The position numbers and the translations under genes were made by a program. Shown one piece after another: positions 49,974 through 59,133 of a stretch of 64,000 nt of DNA; the stretch's first letter is position 1, and every line of letters starts with the position of its first letter. The DNA is from Maritimibacter sp. DP1N21-5 (lineage in GTDB: Bacteria; Pseudomonadota; Alphaproteobacteria; Rhodobacterales; Rhodobacteraceae), in contig NZ_JAHUZF010000003.1 in the NCBI RefSeq assembly GCF_019218295.1, positions 62,001 through 126,000 on the forward strand. The letters run 5' to 3'. The notes beneath the pieces were generated by a model, which saw only the letters and a program-made list of their open reading frames with translations, had not been told where the DNA came from and did no database searches.

Positions 49974-50603
49974 ATGAGCATGCGGCGTTGGCCACGTACG
50001 GACATCGGCACGGTGGTCCTGCATTGGCTGGTTGTCGGCGCCATCGGCGTCCTGACCTGGACAGGCCTTAGGTTTGCCGCCGACGATGTTCATAGCGAAT
50101 GGCTGCGTGACTTCGACCGGCAACTCGCGTCGGAGGATCTCTGGGTCTGGCACATCTATGGGGGATATGTCCTGACCTTCGCTGTCGCCGCCTATGCGGT
50201 CTACATGATCCGGGCGCGGCTGGGTGCACGCATTCGCCTCGACGCCGCGCGACTACAGGGTCTCTTCGGCACCGCGAAACAGCGTTGGAGCTGTATCAAC
50301 GTCCTCCTTTGCTGGGGCCTCTTCGCGTCCGTGGCGGGCGTCTGTGTGACAGGCTGGCTCGCCTATCACGATGCCGGGGCGCCGGTCCTGCTGGTCCATC
50401 GGTGGTGCACCTGGGCGATCCTCGGCTTTCCCCTGCTGCATGTCTTCGCCCTGATCCGGATGGGTGGGGCGACGCAGATCGTGCGGATCTTCCGTCCGAA
50501 GCGAACGGAGGTTCCGGAAGAGGACATCGACCTTGCCGATCTGGTCGCCGACCTGCTCGCCCAAAAGCAGGACAAGACCCGAACGCTCGACCGCACGCAT
50601 TGA
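49974..50603 (+). CDS. Cytochrome b561-type di-haem membrane protein
   Basis: A 209-residue protein with four transmembrane helices. Histidines sit in each haem-bearing helix: His17 (VVLHWLVVGAIG), His60 (WVWHIYGGYVL), His142 (LVHRWCTW) and His156 (GFPLLHVFAL), the spacing of bacterial cytochrome b561/hydrogenase b subunits. It would move electrons between quinol or a cytoplasmic donor and a periplasmic partner. The C-terminus is hydrophilic and acidic (VPEEDIDLADLVADL). It is the first gene of a three-gene redox module; the next gene starts 15 bases after its stop. Confidence 0.88.
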   Translation: MSMRRWPRTDIGTVVLHWLVVGAIGVLTWTGLRFAADDVHSEWLRDFDRQLASEDLWVWHIYGGYVLTFAVAAYAVYMIRARLGARIRLDAARLQGLFGTAKQRWSCINVLLCWGLFASVAGVCVTGWLAYHDAGAPVLLVHRWCTWAILGFPLLHVFALIRMGGATQIVRIFRPKRTEVPEEDIDLADLVADLLAQKQDKTRTLDRTH

Positions 50604-50617
50604 CCGAAGAGGCGATC

Positions 50618-51751
50618 ATGGCTTCCAGAAAAGCACATCCACTCGTCACCGCCGCAGTTGGCGGGACCATGGCCTGCCTCGGGCTCATCGCACTTGACTG
50701 GGTGACGAGCCCGCGTCTCGTGGTGTCGACGATCAACGCGGTCGATGCCCCGATGCTCGACGGTGACATCTCGGACCGGGTCTGGGCGGATGCGACCCCG
50801 GTAACGGTCCTGACCCGGCATGGCGGGGATTTCGGCGGCAGCGGCGAAAGCCGGATCGTCGTGCGCGCGGTGCGCGACGACCAGAACGTCTATTTCGCCT
50901 TGCAATGGGAAGACCCGACCCGGTCGCTCAAACACCTGCCCCTGGTCAAGGCCAATGGCGGTTGGCACGGGCTGGAAACCGATACGGACAGGGCGAGCGA
51001 AGAACGGTTCTTCGATGACAGGATCGCCGTGATGCTCGCGTCTCCGGGAATGCCTCTGATCGGCGGTGCAATTCATCTGGGCGAGCGGCCGCTGCCCGAT
51101 GGCCCGCCTTCGACGACAGGCCGGGGTCTTCATTTCACCGATCCCGGAACCTGGGTGGATCTGTGGCAATGGCACGCTGCCGTGGGGGCTGTGAGCGACC
51201 GGGTCGAGGATGGATTCGTCGGAGAACCCTTGCCGCCGACAGAAGCCCAGATGGCCGGCGAGGAGCGCTATCCCGGCGGGCTTGGCATCGACGACCCGGA
51301 AGCGCCCGTCCTGATGTCGAACATCGACCCGCGCTTTTCCGGTGAAGGCGACAGTCTTGAGCCCCGCGTTCTGCCGCGCCTTGCGAGCCTGAACCTTGGC
51401 GACGTCGAACCCGACGCACAGTTCAGCGACGAGAGGAACGGCATCCGAAGCTGGGCGCTCCGCGCGTCGTTCGCGGTGCCGCACACGGAAGCGGTCGACG
51501 ATACGCTCCCGGACGGAACCGTCATTCCCGGCGTCTTCGTCGACGACAGCGTGGCCCCCGGTGCCCATGATGTCACCGCCCGCGGTGCCTGGGCGGGGGG
51601 GCACTGGATCCTCGAAATGAAACGCAGCCTCGATGCCGGACCGATGGATCTCGAAATTTCGGACGGCCTCATGTTGTGGTTTGCCGTCTTCGACCACGCC
51701 CAGACCAGACACACCTATCACCTTCGTCCGCTCATCATGGAGATGCCCTGA
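50618..51751 (+). CDS. Ethylbenzene dehydrogenase-type haem-binding protein, membrane anchored
   Basis: A 377-residue protein with one N-terminal helix (VTAAVGGTMACLGLIALDWV) and a large beta-sandwich of the EB_dh family. Typical features are DGDISDRVWADATPV, RAVRDDQNVYFALQWEDPTR and the C-terminal GHWILEMKRSL. EB_dh domains bind haem b as electron-transfer gamma subunits of DMSO reductase-type molybdoenzymes. No molybdopterin subunit is encoded nearby. The protein probably faces the periplasm. It lies between the cytochrome b and ferredoxin-reductase genes; its stop is one base from the next start. Confidence 0.85.
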   Translation: MASRKAHPLVTAAVGGTMACLGLIALDWVTSPRLVVSTINAVDAPMLDGDISDRVWADATPVTVLTRHGGDFGGSGESRIVVRAVRDDQNVYFALQWEDPTRSLKHLPLVKANGGWHGLETDTDRASEERFFDDRIAVMLASPGMPLIGGAIHLGERPLPDGPPSTTGRGLHFTDPGTWVDLWQWHAAVGAVSDRVEDGFVGEPLPPTEAQMAGEERYPGGLGIDDPEAPVLMSNIDPRFSGEGDSLEPRVLPRLASLNLGDVEPDAQFSDERNGIRSWALRASFAVPHTEAVDDTLPDGTVIPGVFVDDSVAPGAHDVTARGAWAGGHWILEMKRSLDAGPMDLEISDGLMLWFAVFDHAQTRHTYHLRPLIMEMP

Positions 51752-51752
51752 C

Positions 51753-52754
51753 ATGCCCAAGACTTTCAACGTGACCGTCAGCGATCAGAGTTTCACGATC
51801 AAGGCGGGGGACCGGTTGCTCGATGCAGCCCTGCAGAGCGGCGTGGACCTGCCGCATGATTGCCGGTCCGGACAATGTGGGACCTGCACGGTCGAACGGG
51901 TGCGGGGCATCACGCTTGGGGGTGAGGCGGGCAGCGGCAGCATCCTTGCCTGTCAGGCGCGGGTGTTTTCGAACCTCGAAGTTCAGGTGCCCAACGCCCC
52001 GAAGACGGTCGAACGCAATGCGGTCGTCGAAGAAATACGGGATCTTGCCGAAGGGGTGGTCGAAGTCGTCATTCAGCCCCGCCAGCCGATCGACTGGCTG
52101 CCCGGCCAATACATGAAGTTGCAGTTTCGCGGCTATCCCGCCCGCTGCTTCAGCCCCACTGCGACCCTTGGCGGCGGCGCATTCGATGGCAAGCTGAGGT
52201 TCCATATCAAGCGTGTTCGGGGTGGGCTGGTCACACCCAGACTCGGCACCGAGATTGTCGCCGGGGCGCGGTTGAAACTGGTGGGACCTTTGGGGCACGC
52301 CTTCCTGCGCGATCACGAGGCCGGACGGCTCGTTCTGGCCGGGAGCGGCACAGGCTTCGCGCCGATCTGGGCCATCGCGTCGGCTGCACATCACGCGTCG
52401 CCAGAGCGTGAGATCCTGCTGGTCTGCGGCGCGAAGGACGCCAAGTCGCTTTACATGGGCGAGGCCCTGTTGACGGCGTCGCGGCGAAAACGCACCTCGG
52501 TCAAGATCGCCTTCGAACGCAACACGCCCCCCATTCCTGGTGTGGGAACCGGCACGCCCGCCGATTTCCTGGGCCAGTTGTCGTCTTCGGATGTGGTCTA
52601 CGCCGCCGGAGGTCCGCGCATGGTGGAGCGCGCAAGGGACCTGGCCGAGGACGCCGGGGCGCGCTTCTACGCCGATCCCTTCCTTCCCTCGCCCCGGTCG
52701 GACCCTTCGAGCGCATTCGGACTCGTGTCGCGCGTGTTCAGCGCAGCCAGATAG
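51753..52754 (+). CDS. Ferredoxin-FAD-NAD(P)H reductase (phenol/benzoate reductase type)
   Basis: A 333-residue electron-transfer protein. The N-terminal plant-type 2Fe-2S domain has Cys37, Cys42, Cys45 and Cys67 (CRSGQCGTC ... ILACQ). An FAD domain follows (ARCFSPTATLGGG variant of RxYS), then an NAD(P) domain (LVLAGSGTGFAPIWAIASAA, LLVCGAKDAKSLY, VVYAAGGPRMVERAR). Such reductases pass electrons from NAD(P)H to oxygenases or, here perhaps, to the membrane cytochrome. It starts one base after the haem protein stop. No oxygenase gene lies nearby. Confidence 0.9.
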   Translation: MPKTFNVTVSDQSFTIKAGDRLLDAALQSGVDLPHDCRSGQCGTCTVERVRGITLGGEAGSGSILACQARVFSNLEVQVPNAPKTVERNAVVEEIRDLAEGVVEVVIQPRQPIDWLPGQYMKLQFRGYPARCFSPTATLGGGAFDGKLRFHIKRVRGGLVTPRLGTEIVAGARLKLVGPLGHAFLRDHEAGRLVLAGSGTGFAPIWAIASAAHHASPEREILLVCGAKDAKSLYMGEALLTASRRKRTSVKIAFERNTPPIPGVGTGTPADFLGQLSSSDVVYAAGGPRMVERARDLAEDAGARFYADPFLPSPRSDPSSAFGLVSRVFSAAR

Positions 52755-52826
52755 ACTGTCGGTGAGGCGATCCGGGCCGGCCCGAGGCCCGCCCGGCACG
52801 CCATCTGCCATCAGTCTGTTACAAAA

Positions 52827-52868
52827 AATTCACTGTCATCTCTTAATTATTTCTTATATTCGTGAATT
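52827..52868. promoter_or_regulatory. Candidate ars promoter and operator
   Basis: Inverted repeat AATTCAC (52827-52833) and GTGAATT (52862-52868), 28 bases apart, flank an A/T-rich stretch with a TATATT -10 box (52855-52860). The right arm touches the ATG of the ArsR-ArsC gene. A transcript start at or next to the ATG is expected. Confidence 0.6.
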
Positions 52869-53720
52869 ATGGAAAAAGAAGCCCAAACACTGCTCTCACC
52901 GCTCGCCGATCAGCTTGCCACGCTCGGCCATTCCCAGCGGCTCGCGCTGTTTCGCCTCATGGTGCGCCGTTACCCCGATCAGGTGCCGGCGGGCGAGCTT
53001 GGCGCTTCCTTGGGCGTGAAGCCGAGCACCCTGTCCTCTTACCTGGCCTCGCTGCAAAGGGCGGGGCTGATCACGCAGACGCGGCACGGAACCTCGCTTC
53101 TCTATACCGCCGAACTCGATGCCGTGCGTCGCATGTTCGACGGGCTGCTTGGCGATTGTTGCGCAAACAGGCCCGACCTTTGTTTTCCCATGCCTCAAGG
53201 AGCGATGACCGTGGCGAACCGGCACTACAATGTCCTCTTCATCTGCACCGGGAACTCGGCGCGCTCCATCTTTGCCGAGACGCTGCTGCGCGATCTGGGC
53301 GGGGAACGCTTCATCGCCTACAGCGCCGGAACGACGCCGCACTCGGAGCTGAACCCCTTTGCGGTTAAGGTCCTCAAGGACAAGGGACATGACGTGAGCC
53401 CCTTGTACTCGAAAAACGTGGCAGAGTTCACCGGCCCCGATGCGCCGCAACTCGATTTCGTCTTCACCGTCTGCAACACGGCCGCGAACGAGGTCTGCCC
53501 GCCATGGGAAGGACAGCCCGTCAGCGGCCATTGGGGCATGCCGGACCCGGTCAAGGCCACCGGGACGGACGCGGAAAAGGCGCTGGCCTTCCAGCAGGCC
53601 TACGGCGCGCTGCGGCGGCGGATCGAAGCCTTCGTGGCCCTGCCGGTCGAAAGCCTCGACCGGATCGCGCTTCAGACTGCGATCGACGATATCGCGAAAA
53701 ACCACAAGGACTTCGCATGA
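52869..53720 (+). CDS. ArsR-type repressor fused to LMW-phosphatase-type arsenate reductase
   Basis: A 283-residue fusion. Residues 1-92 form a winged-helix ArsR domain ([17 protein letters not shown]). Cys97, Cys98 and Cys105 ([10 protein letters not shown]) resemble the As(III) site of AfArsR. Residues 118-283 form an ArsC of the low-molecular-weight phosphatase fold, with P-loop CTGNSARS (Cys126, Arg132) and relay cysteines Cys202 and Cys210 typical of thioredoxin-linked enzymes. It should both sense arsenite and reduce arsenate. An in-frame stop six bases upstream fixes the ATG; there is no ribosome site, suggesting leaderless translation. It overlaps the next gene by four bases. Confidence 0.92.
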   Translation: MEKEAQTLLSPLADQLATLGHSQRLALFRLMVRRYPDQVPAGELGASLGVKPSTLSSYLASLQRAGLITQTRHGTSLLYTAELDAVRRMFDGLLGDCCANRPDLCFPMPQGAMTVANRHYNVLFICTGNSARSIFAETLLRDLGGERFIAYSAGTTPHSELNPFAVKVLKDKGHDVSPLYSKNVAEFTGPDAPQLDFVFTVCNTAANEVCPPWEGQPVSGHWGMPDPVKATGTDAEKALAFQQAYGALRRRIEAFVALPVESLDRIALQTAIDDIAKNHKDFA

Positions 53721-54715
53721 CGACTTATGCCCTGAACGGGCTTGGCCGGATCGGCAAGCTCGCCCTGAAACCGCTGCTTGAACGCGGGGCCGAGATCGCC
53801 TGGATCAACGATGCGGTGGGAGACCCGGAGATGCACGCGCATCTGCTCGAGTTCGACACGGTTCATGGTCGTTGGTCCGCGGATTTTTCCCATGACAGGG
53901 ATAGCGTGACGGTGAACGGAAAGCGCCTCCCCTTCATCGGGACGCGCAGGATCGAGGATCTGCCACTCGCGGGCGTGGACGTCGTCATCGACTGCACGGG
54001 CGTGTTCAAATCCGAAGCCGCGCTCGCGCCTTATTTCGCGGCGGGGGTCAAGAAGGTGGTGGTCTCGGCACCGGTCAAGGACGGACCGACCGCCAATATC
54101 GTCTATGGCGTGAACGAGGCGACCTATGACGTCGACCTGCATGACATCGTGACCGCCGCGTCCTGCACCACCAACTGCCTCGCGCCGGTGGTCAAGGTCG
54201 TACACGAAAACCTCGGCATCCGGCACGGGTCAATCACGACGATCCATGACGTGACCAATACGCAGACCATCGTGGACCGGCCCGCCAAGGACCTGCGGCG
54301 CGCGCGCTCGGCGCTCAATTCGCTCATTCCGACCACGACGGGGAGCGCGACGGCGATCACTCTCATCTATCCCGAACTCAAGGGCCGGCTGAACGGTCAT
54401 GCCGTCCGGGTGCCACTCCTGAACGCCTCGCTCACCGATTGCGTTTTCGAGGTCGAGAGGGCGACGACCGCGGAAGAGGTGAACGGCTTCTTCAAGGCGG
54501 CGGCCGAAGGCGAATTGCGCGGCATTCTGGGATATGAGACGCGCCCGCTCGTGTCCACGGATTACACCAACGACACAAGGTCGGGGATCGTCGATGCGCC
54601 CTCCACGATGGTCGTCAACGGCACGCAGGTGAAGGTCTATGCCTGGTATGACAACGAAGTCGGCTATGCCAACCGGCTCGTCGATGTGGCGCTCATGGTA
54701 GGGGCAAGCCTGTGA
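53717..54715 (+). CDS. ArsJ-associated glyceraldehyde-3-phosphate dehydrogenase
   Basis: A 332-residue GAPDH: NAD domain ([20 protein letters not shown]), catalytic Cys in [12 protein letters not shown], His in [13 protein letters not shown] region, and C-terminal [14 protein letters not shown]. With arsenate as substrate it makes 1-arseno-3-phosphoglycerate, which ArsJ exports. Its place directly before arsJ, with four-base overlaps on both sides, argues for this arsenate role rather than glycolysis. The ATG at 53717 overlaps the fusion gene stop. Confidence 0.94.
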   Translation: MTTYALNGLGRIGKLALKPLLERGAEIAWINDAVGDPEMHAHLLEFDTVHGRWSADFSHDRDSVTVNGKRLPFIGTRRIEDLPLAGVDVVIDCTGVFKSEAALAPYFAAGVKKVVVSAPVKDGPTANIVYGVNEATYDVDLHDIVTAASCTTNCLAPVVKVVHENLGIRHGSITTIHDVTNTQTIVDRPAKDLRRARSALNSLIPTTTGSATAITLIYPELKGRLNGHAVRVPLLNASLTDCVFEVERATTAEEVNGFFKAAAEGELRGILGYETRPLVSTDYTNDTRSGIVDAPSTMVVNGTQVKVYAWYDNEVGYANRLVDVALMVGASL

Positions 54716-55965
54716 GCCAGGCCGAAACCCGGCCCGAGGGCATGTCGGCCTATGTCGCGGTGACGGCGGCTTATTGGGCCTTCATGCTGACGGACGGGGC
54801 CCTGCGCATGCTGGTGCTTCTCCATTTTCACACGCTCGGGTTCTCGCCCGTCGCGCTTGCCTATCTCTTCGTGCTTTACGAAATCGCGGGCATGGTGACC
54901 AACCTCACCGCTGGCTGGATTGCCGCGCGCTTCGGACTGACCTCGACGCTCTATGCCGGGCTCGGGCTACAGGTCGTGGCGTTGCTCGCGCTGACCCAAC
55001 TCGATCCGGCCTGGACCATCGGCGCATCGGTCGCTTTCGTGATGTGCGTGCAAGGGGCCAGCGGCGTGGCCAAGGATCTGGCCAAGATGTCGTCCAAGTC
55101 GGCGGTGAAGCTGCTCGCGCCCACACAGGACGGCGGACTTTTCCGCTGGGTGGCCGTGCTGACCGGGTCGAAGAACGCGATCAAGGGGTTCGGCTTTCTG
55201 CTGGGTGCGGCGCTTCTTGCGACGGTCGGCTTCACGGGGTCGATCCTCGCCATGGCGGCCGTGCTGACCGTCATCCTCGTGGCGGTCGCGGTTTTCATGC
55301 CTCAGGGGCTGCCCCGTGGCCGTAAAGGCGCGAAATTCACTGAGGTCTTCTCGAAGTCGGCCAATGTGAACTGGCTTTCTGCGGCCCGGGTGTTCCTTTT
55401 CGGAGCGCGCGACGTCTGGTTCGTCGTCGGCATCCCGATCTACTTCTACGCAGTCCTGTCGGACGGGACCACAGAGGGCAATCGCACGGCCTTCTTCCTG
55501 ATCGGCGGCTTCATGGCGGTCTGGATCATCCTCTACGGGGCGGTGCAGGCTGCTGCCCCGCGCATTCTTGGCGCGGCCCGCCGGCCGGAGAGCGACCTTG
55601 TCCAAGCGGCGCGGCGCTGGGCCGTGGCGCTGTTCTTCGTGCCCGTCGCTTTGGCTCTTGCGCTCTTCTTCGCTGGCGGGCCGCAATCCTGGATGACCGC
55701 CACGCTGGTGGTCGGATTGCTCGTCTTCGGCGTGATCTTCGCGGTGAACTCGTCGCTCCATTCCTATCTCATCCTAGCCTTCACACAGTCCGAGCGGGTG
55801 ACGATGGATGTCGGGTTCTACTACATGGCCAATGCGGGCGGGCGGCTTCTTGGGACGGTGCTGTCGGGTCTGACCTATCAGATCGGCGGGCTTTCCTTGG
55901 TCATGGCGACCGCGGCCTTCATGGTCGCGCTGGCGGCGCTGACGTCGACCCGGCTCCGCGCCTAG
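54712..55965 (+). CDS. arsJ: Organoarsenical efflux transporter ArsJ (MFS)
   Basis: A 417-residue MFS transporter with about 11-12 helices that extrudes 1-arseno-3-phosphoglycerate, which then decays to arsenate outside. ArsJ-like features include the N-terminal [20 protein letters not shown], the loop [20 protein letters not shown] and [16 protein letters not shown]. It starts with GTG overlapping the GAPDH stop (GTGA). It converges on the binding-protein gene with a six-base gap and no terminator between. Confidence 0.94.
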   Translation: MSQAETRPEGMSAYVAVTAAYWAFMLTDGALRMLVLLHFHTLGFSPVALAYLFVLYEIAGMVTNLTAGWIAARFGLTSTLYAGLGLQVVALLALTQLDPAWTIGASVAFVMCVQGASGVAKDLAKMSSKSAVKLLAPTQDGGLFRWVAVLTGSKNAIKGFGFLLGAALLATVGFTGSILAMAAVLTVILVAVAVFMPQGLPRGRKGAKFTEVFSKSANVNWLSAARVFLFGARDVWFVVGIPIYFYAVLSDGTTEGNRTAFFLIGGFMAVWIILYGAVQAAAPRILGAARRPESDLVQAARRWAVALFFVPVALALALFFAGGPQSWMTATLVVGLLVFGVIFAVNSSLHSYLILAFTQSERVTMDVGFYYMANAGGRLLGTVLSGLTYQIGGLSLVMATAAFMVALAALTSTRLRA

Positions 55966-55971
55966 TGCACC

Positions 55972-57015
55972 TCAGGGTGGGGGCGCCTGCGAAAAGGCGT
56001 CGCGCCAGCGGGCGAAGAACTGTTGCTCGGTGCTCTTGTCCAGCGCCACGAGGAGCGGAGGAGCCAGCGGGATCGAGCGGCGAGCCGACGGGATCAGCCC
56101 CTGGTCCACCGGATCGCCCGCCTGGATCAAGCCGGCTGCGGCCAGGATCGCCTGCCCCTGATCGGAGAGCAGAAAGTCCAGAAATCGCTCGGCGGCCTCC
56201 GGGTTCGCGGCGCGGCGCGGGATCATGTAGGCCCGCGAGAGGAAGAGCGTATAGTCCTCTGGCAAGACGATCCCCACATTCGCGGGCGCGGCATTCGTCA
56301 CGTAGGACCCGAGCACGTTATAGGCGATGAGATATTCGCCGCGTGACACGCCGTCGATGATCTCGGCGGAGCAACAGGTGGCGATGGCATCCGACCGCGC
56401 GAGACCTTCGAGGAGCGAACCGAAGGTCGTGGCCTCCAGGCTGTCTGCATAGGCGAAGAGATAGCCCAGTCCCGAGTCCTCGATGTCGTAGGTCGCGATC
56501 CGACCTTGCAGGAGCGCGGGGCGCTGTCGCATGAGGTCGAGCAGGGCGAAGCGCGACAGGGGCACCTCGTCGCCCGAGATCCGGTCGGTGTTGTAGATGA
56601 TGACGGCAGGTTCCTGCGTCAGGCCCCAGACTTCGTTGCGCCAGCGCCGTGTATCAGGGAGCGCGTTTGTCAGGGACGAGGAATAGGGGCGGGCGCAGGC
56701 CCGGTTGACCAAGGCGACAACCAGATGCGCCGCCGAGGACCAGACCGCATCGGCGGCCTGGGCGTTTCCGTCACAGGCGCGTTCGGCTTCCTCGAACAGC
56801 GGGATCGAGCCCCATTGTTCGTAGGTCACCGCGAGGTCGGGGTTCGCGTCGGCGAAAGCATCGAGCGCGGGCTGGATGATGTCGATATCCGTTGTCGAAC
56901 GTACGACGAAGGGGGTCGGTCCATCCCCGACGGTGGTGACCGCTTCCTGAGCGGCGAGCGGCCCCGTCGCGACAAGGACGGCGAGGACCGCAGGGATCAG
57001 GCGGGACATCATCAT
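55972..57015 (-). CDS. Periplasmic binding protein encoded with the TctDE two-component system
   Basis: A 347-residue exported protein with signal peptide (cleaved after GPLAAQ) and the fold of iron(III)/spermidine-type binding proteins (SBP_bac class; STTDIDIIQPALDAFADANP, EPAVIIYNTDRISG, AYMIPRRAANPEAAERFLDF). The ligand is unknown. It overlaps the histidine kinase gene by four bases (ATGA). No permease follows, so it may serve as a sensor accessory rather than a transporter part. Several cysteines (ERACDGN, NRACARP, ATCCSAE) could form disulphides. Confidence 0.82.
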   Translation of the reverse strand: MMMSRLIPAVLAVLVATGPLAAQEAVTTVGDGPTPFVVRSTTDIDIIQPALDAFADANPDLAVTYEQWGSIPLFEEAERACDGNAQAADAVWSSAAHLVVALVNRACARPYSSSLTNALPDTRRWRNEVWGLTQEPAVIIYNTDRISGDEVPLSRFALLDLMRQRPALLQGRIATYDIEDSGLGYLFAYADSLEATTFGSLLEGLARSDAIATCCSAEIIDGVSRGEYLIAYNVLGSYVTNAAPANVGIVLPEDYTLFLSRAYMIPRRAANPEAAERFLDFLLSDQGQAILAAAGLIQAGDPVDQGLIPSARRSIPLAPPLLVALDKSTEQQFFARWRDAFSQAPPP

Positions 57016-58403
57016 GGGTCCTCCACGAGCGGCAGGGACAACGTCACGCGAAAGGCGTTGCCGTCATGATGGGTCGAGAGGGAGCCGTCGAAGGCCTGCG
57101 CCACGGCAGTGACGATGGATAGGCCAAGTCCCACGCTATCTTCCCGGGAAGCGGCGCTGCGCTGGAACCGCTTGCCGAGATCGGCCGAGAGCGCGGCAGG
57201 CATGCCCTTGCCGTGGTCCTCGATCCAGAGCCGGGCCAGCCCGTCCTGACTGTCGACCCCGAGACGCACGGGGGGTGCGCCATGTTTGAGCGCATTGGTG
57301 AGGAGGTTCTTGCCCGCCTGCACCAGCGAGAACTCGACCGCCGCGACCATGACCGGACTTTCCCCCAGAACGAGGTCAATCTCCCCACCCTGCGACAACG
57401 TTTCGTGGTCGCGCGTTTCGATGATGTCGAGCGCGATCTGGCGCAGATCGAAGACCTCGCGCGCCACCGAGTCGGTCCGATGAATGACCAGCGCGCGCGA
57501 CAGCATCTGGTCGAGAAGTGTGCCGAGCGACCGAGTGCGTTTCGCAAGCCGTTCGAGAAGGCGTTCGCGCTCGGCGGCATCGGTCGTTTCAATGGCGGTT
57601 TCGGCCTGTGCCCGGATCGCGGCGACGGGCGTGCGCAGCTGGTGCGCCGTATCGGAGATGAGGGACTGCATCGCGGTGAACTGGCGGTCGAGGCGCCCCA
57701 TGAAACGGTTCATCGCCAAGAGAATCCCGGTGATTTCGCGTGGCACCTTGGCGGTATCGACCGGGGTCAGGTCATAGGGATCGCGGCGCAGCATGTCGTC
57801 GGTGATGCGGTTCAGCGGACGGACCGCGCCGCGCACCACGAAGATCGAAATGAGGACGAGCGCGATCCCGCCCGCCGCCATGGGCACCAGCGCATTGAGC
57901 ATGAGGTCGGTCGCAAGCGCCCGGCGCGCGATCATGGTCTGGCCGACGGTGATTTGAACGGTGCCCGAGAAATCGCGCTCGGCGAAGCGGCGCGGAACCT
58001 CCACGAAGCGCGCGCTTTCGCCCTGAAGCACGCCGTCGAAGAAGAAGGCGCCCGCCGCGCGGGGACGGTCTGGCGGGGCGACTTCGTTCTCTCCGGTAAC
58101 TAGGGTGCCCCCGGGATCGCGCACGGCATAGGCGATCCGGTCGTCGGGGGCCTGTGCGAGCAACTCGAAGGCCGAAGTGGGCAGGTTCACGACAACGGCG
58201 CCCTCGACGATGCGGATCGATTCCGCGATGTCGTTCGCCGCGCCCAGCAAGAGCCGGTCGTAAGCCTCCCACGATGCGCGGCGACCGTTGAACCACGTCG
58301 ACAGGGCAAGGACCACCGCGCCCACGATCAGGATCAGGACGACCCCGGTCAGAAGCCTCGCCAGAAGGCTGGGCGCCGGGCGAAGGCTGCGTGGATCAGC
58401 CAT
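57012..58403 (-). CDS. tctE: Sensor histidine kinase TctE-like
   Basis: A 463-residue kinase: helix 1 at about residues 13-37, periplasmic sensor of about 130 residues, helix 2 near 170-190, HAMP, then HisKA with His254 (SDTAHQLRTPVAAI). The HATPase has N box GKNLLTNALKHG and G boxes DHGKGMP and GLGLSIV. TctE kinases sense tricarboxylates and act on TctD. It overlaps tctD by eight bases and the following binding-protein gene by four, and is divergent from tctCBA. The ATG at 58403 avoids an unrelated 39-residue extension. Confidence 0.9.
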   Translation of the reverse strand: MADPRSLRPAPSLLARLLTGVVLILIVGAVVLALSTWFNGRRASWEAYDRLLLGAANDIAESIRIVEGAVVVNLPTSAFELLAQAPDDRIAYAVRDPGGTLVTGENEVAPPDRPRAAGAFFFDGVLQGESARFVEVPRRFAERDFSGTVQITVGQTMIARRALATDLMLNALVPMAAGGIALVLISIFVVRGAVRPLNRITDDMLRRDPYDLTPVDTAKVPREITGILLAMNRFMGRLDRQFTAMQSLISDTAHQLRTPVAAIRAQAETAIETTDAAERERLLERLAKRTRSLGTLLDQMLSRALVIHRTDSVAREVFDLRQIALDIIETRDHETLSQGGEIDLVLGESPVMVAAVEFSLVQAGKNLLTNALKHGAPPVRLGVDSQDGLARLWIEDHGKGMPAALSADLGKRFQRSAASREDSVGLGLSIVTAVAQAFDGSLSTHHDGNAFRVTLSLPLVEDP

Positions 58404-59067
58404 CCTGCAAGATCCGGTATCCGAAGCCGCGCTGCGTTTCGATGGACACCCCGCTGGCCGCCAGTTTCTTTCGCAGCCGCGCAATATAAAGCTCGACGGC
58501 ATTGAGGCCCACATCGGCATCGTCGAAGGCGAAGAGCCCGTCGTAGAGACGTTCCTTGGACAGGAACTGCTCCGGGTAACGCATCAGGAGCTCAAGGAGC
58601 GCGGCCTCGCGTCGGGTCAGGGTCAGCCTGTCGTCACCCAGTGTCGCGGTGCGCTCCGCAGGCCAGTAGGCAAGGGGGCCAAGCCGGATCACGTCGCTTT
58701 TCTGGATCGCCTCGCGCCGGACCAGGGCGCGCAGCCTGGCCTCCAGCTCGCGCTGGTCGAAGGGTTTGACGAGGTAGTCATCGGCCCCGATGTCGAGCGC
58801 GTCGACCCGATCGTCCACCGTCCCGAGCGCGGTGAGCATGAGCACGGGCGTCCGGTCGCCCGCCTCCCGAAGACCGCGCAGGAGCGTCGTGCCGGTTCCG
58901 TCCGGGAGGTTGATGTCGAGAACGAGCGCGTCATAGCGCTGCACCGAGAGGTGGTCGCGCGCGTCCGACACGGTCCCGGCGATGTCGCAGACGATGCCCA
59001 CGCGGGCGAAACGGGCGGCGACCGTTTCGGCAAGGTCCGTCGCGTCTTCCACCATCAATACGCGCAT
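58396..59067 (-). CDS. tctD: OmpR-family response regulator TctD-like
   Basis: A 223-residue regulator with receiver domain (acidic pocket MVEDAT, phosphorylation Asp51 in LVLDINLPDG, LVKPFDQREL) and a winged-helix DNA-binding domain (LTRREAALLELLMRYPEQFL, VELYIARLRKKL, QRGFGYRI). It probably activates the divergent tctCBA operon through the TGACAG direct repeats in between. The ATG at 59067 is used; an upstream 43-residue extension would run through the promoter. Confidence 0.92.
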   Translation of the reverse strand: MRVLMVEDATDLAETVAARFARVGIVCDIAGTVSDARDHLSVQRYDALVLDINLPDGTGTTLLRGLREAGDRTPVLMLTALGTVDDRVDALDIGADDYLVKPFDQRELEARLRALVRREAIQKSDVIRLGPLAYWPAERTATLGDDRLTLTRREAALLELLMRYPEQFLSKERLYDGLFAFDDADVGLNAVELYIARLRKKLAASGVSIETQRGFGYRILQDG

Positions 59068-59133
59068 GTCGGGGTATCCGTTGGGGCCTTGGGTGGCGAT
59101 TTCAAGGGGGCGGCCCTCTGGGCTTGGGGCACA

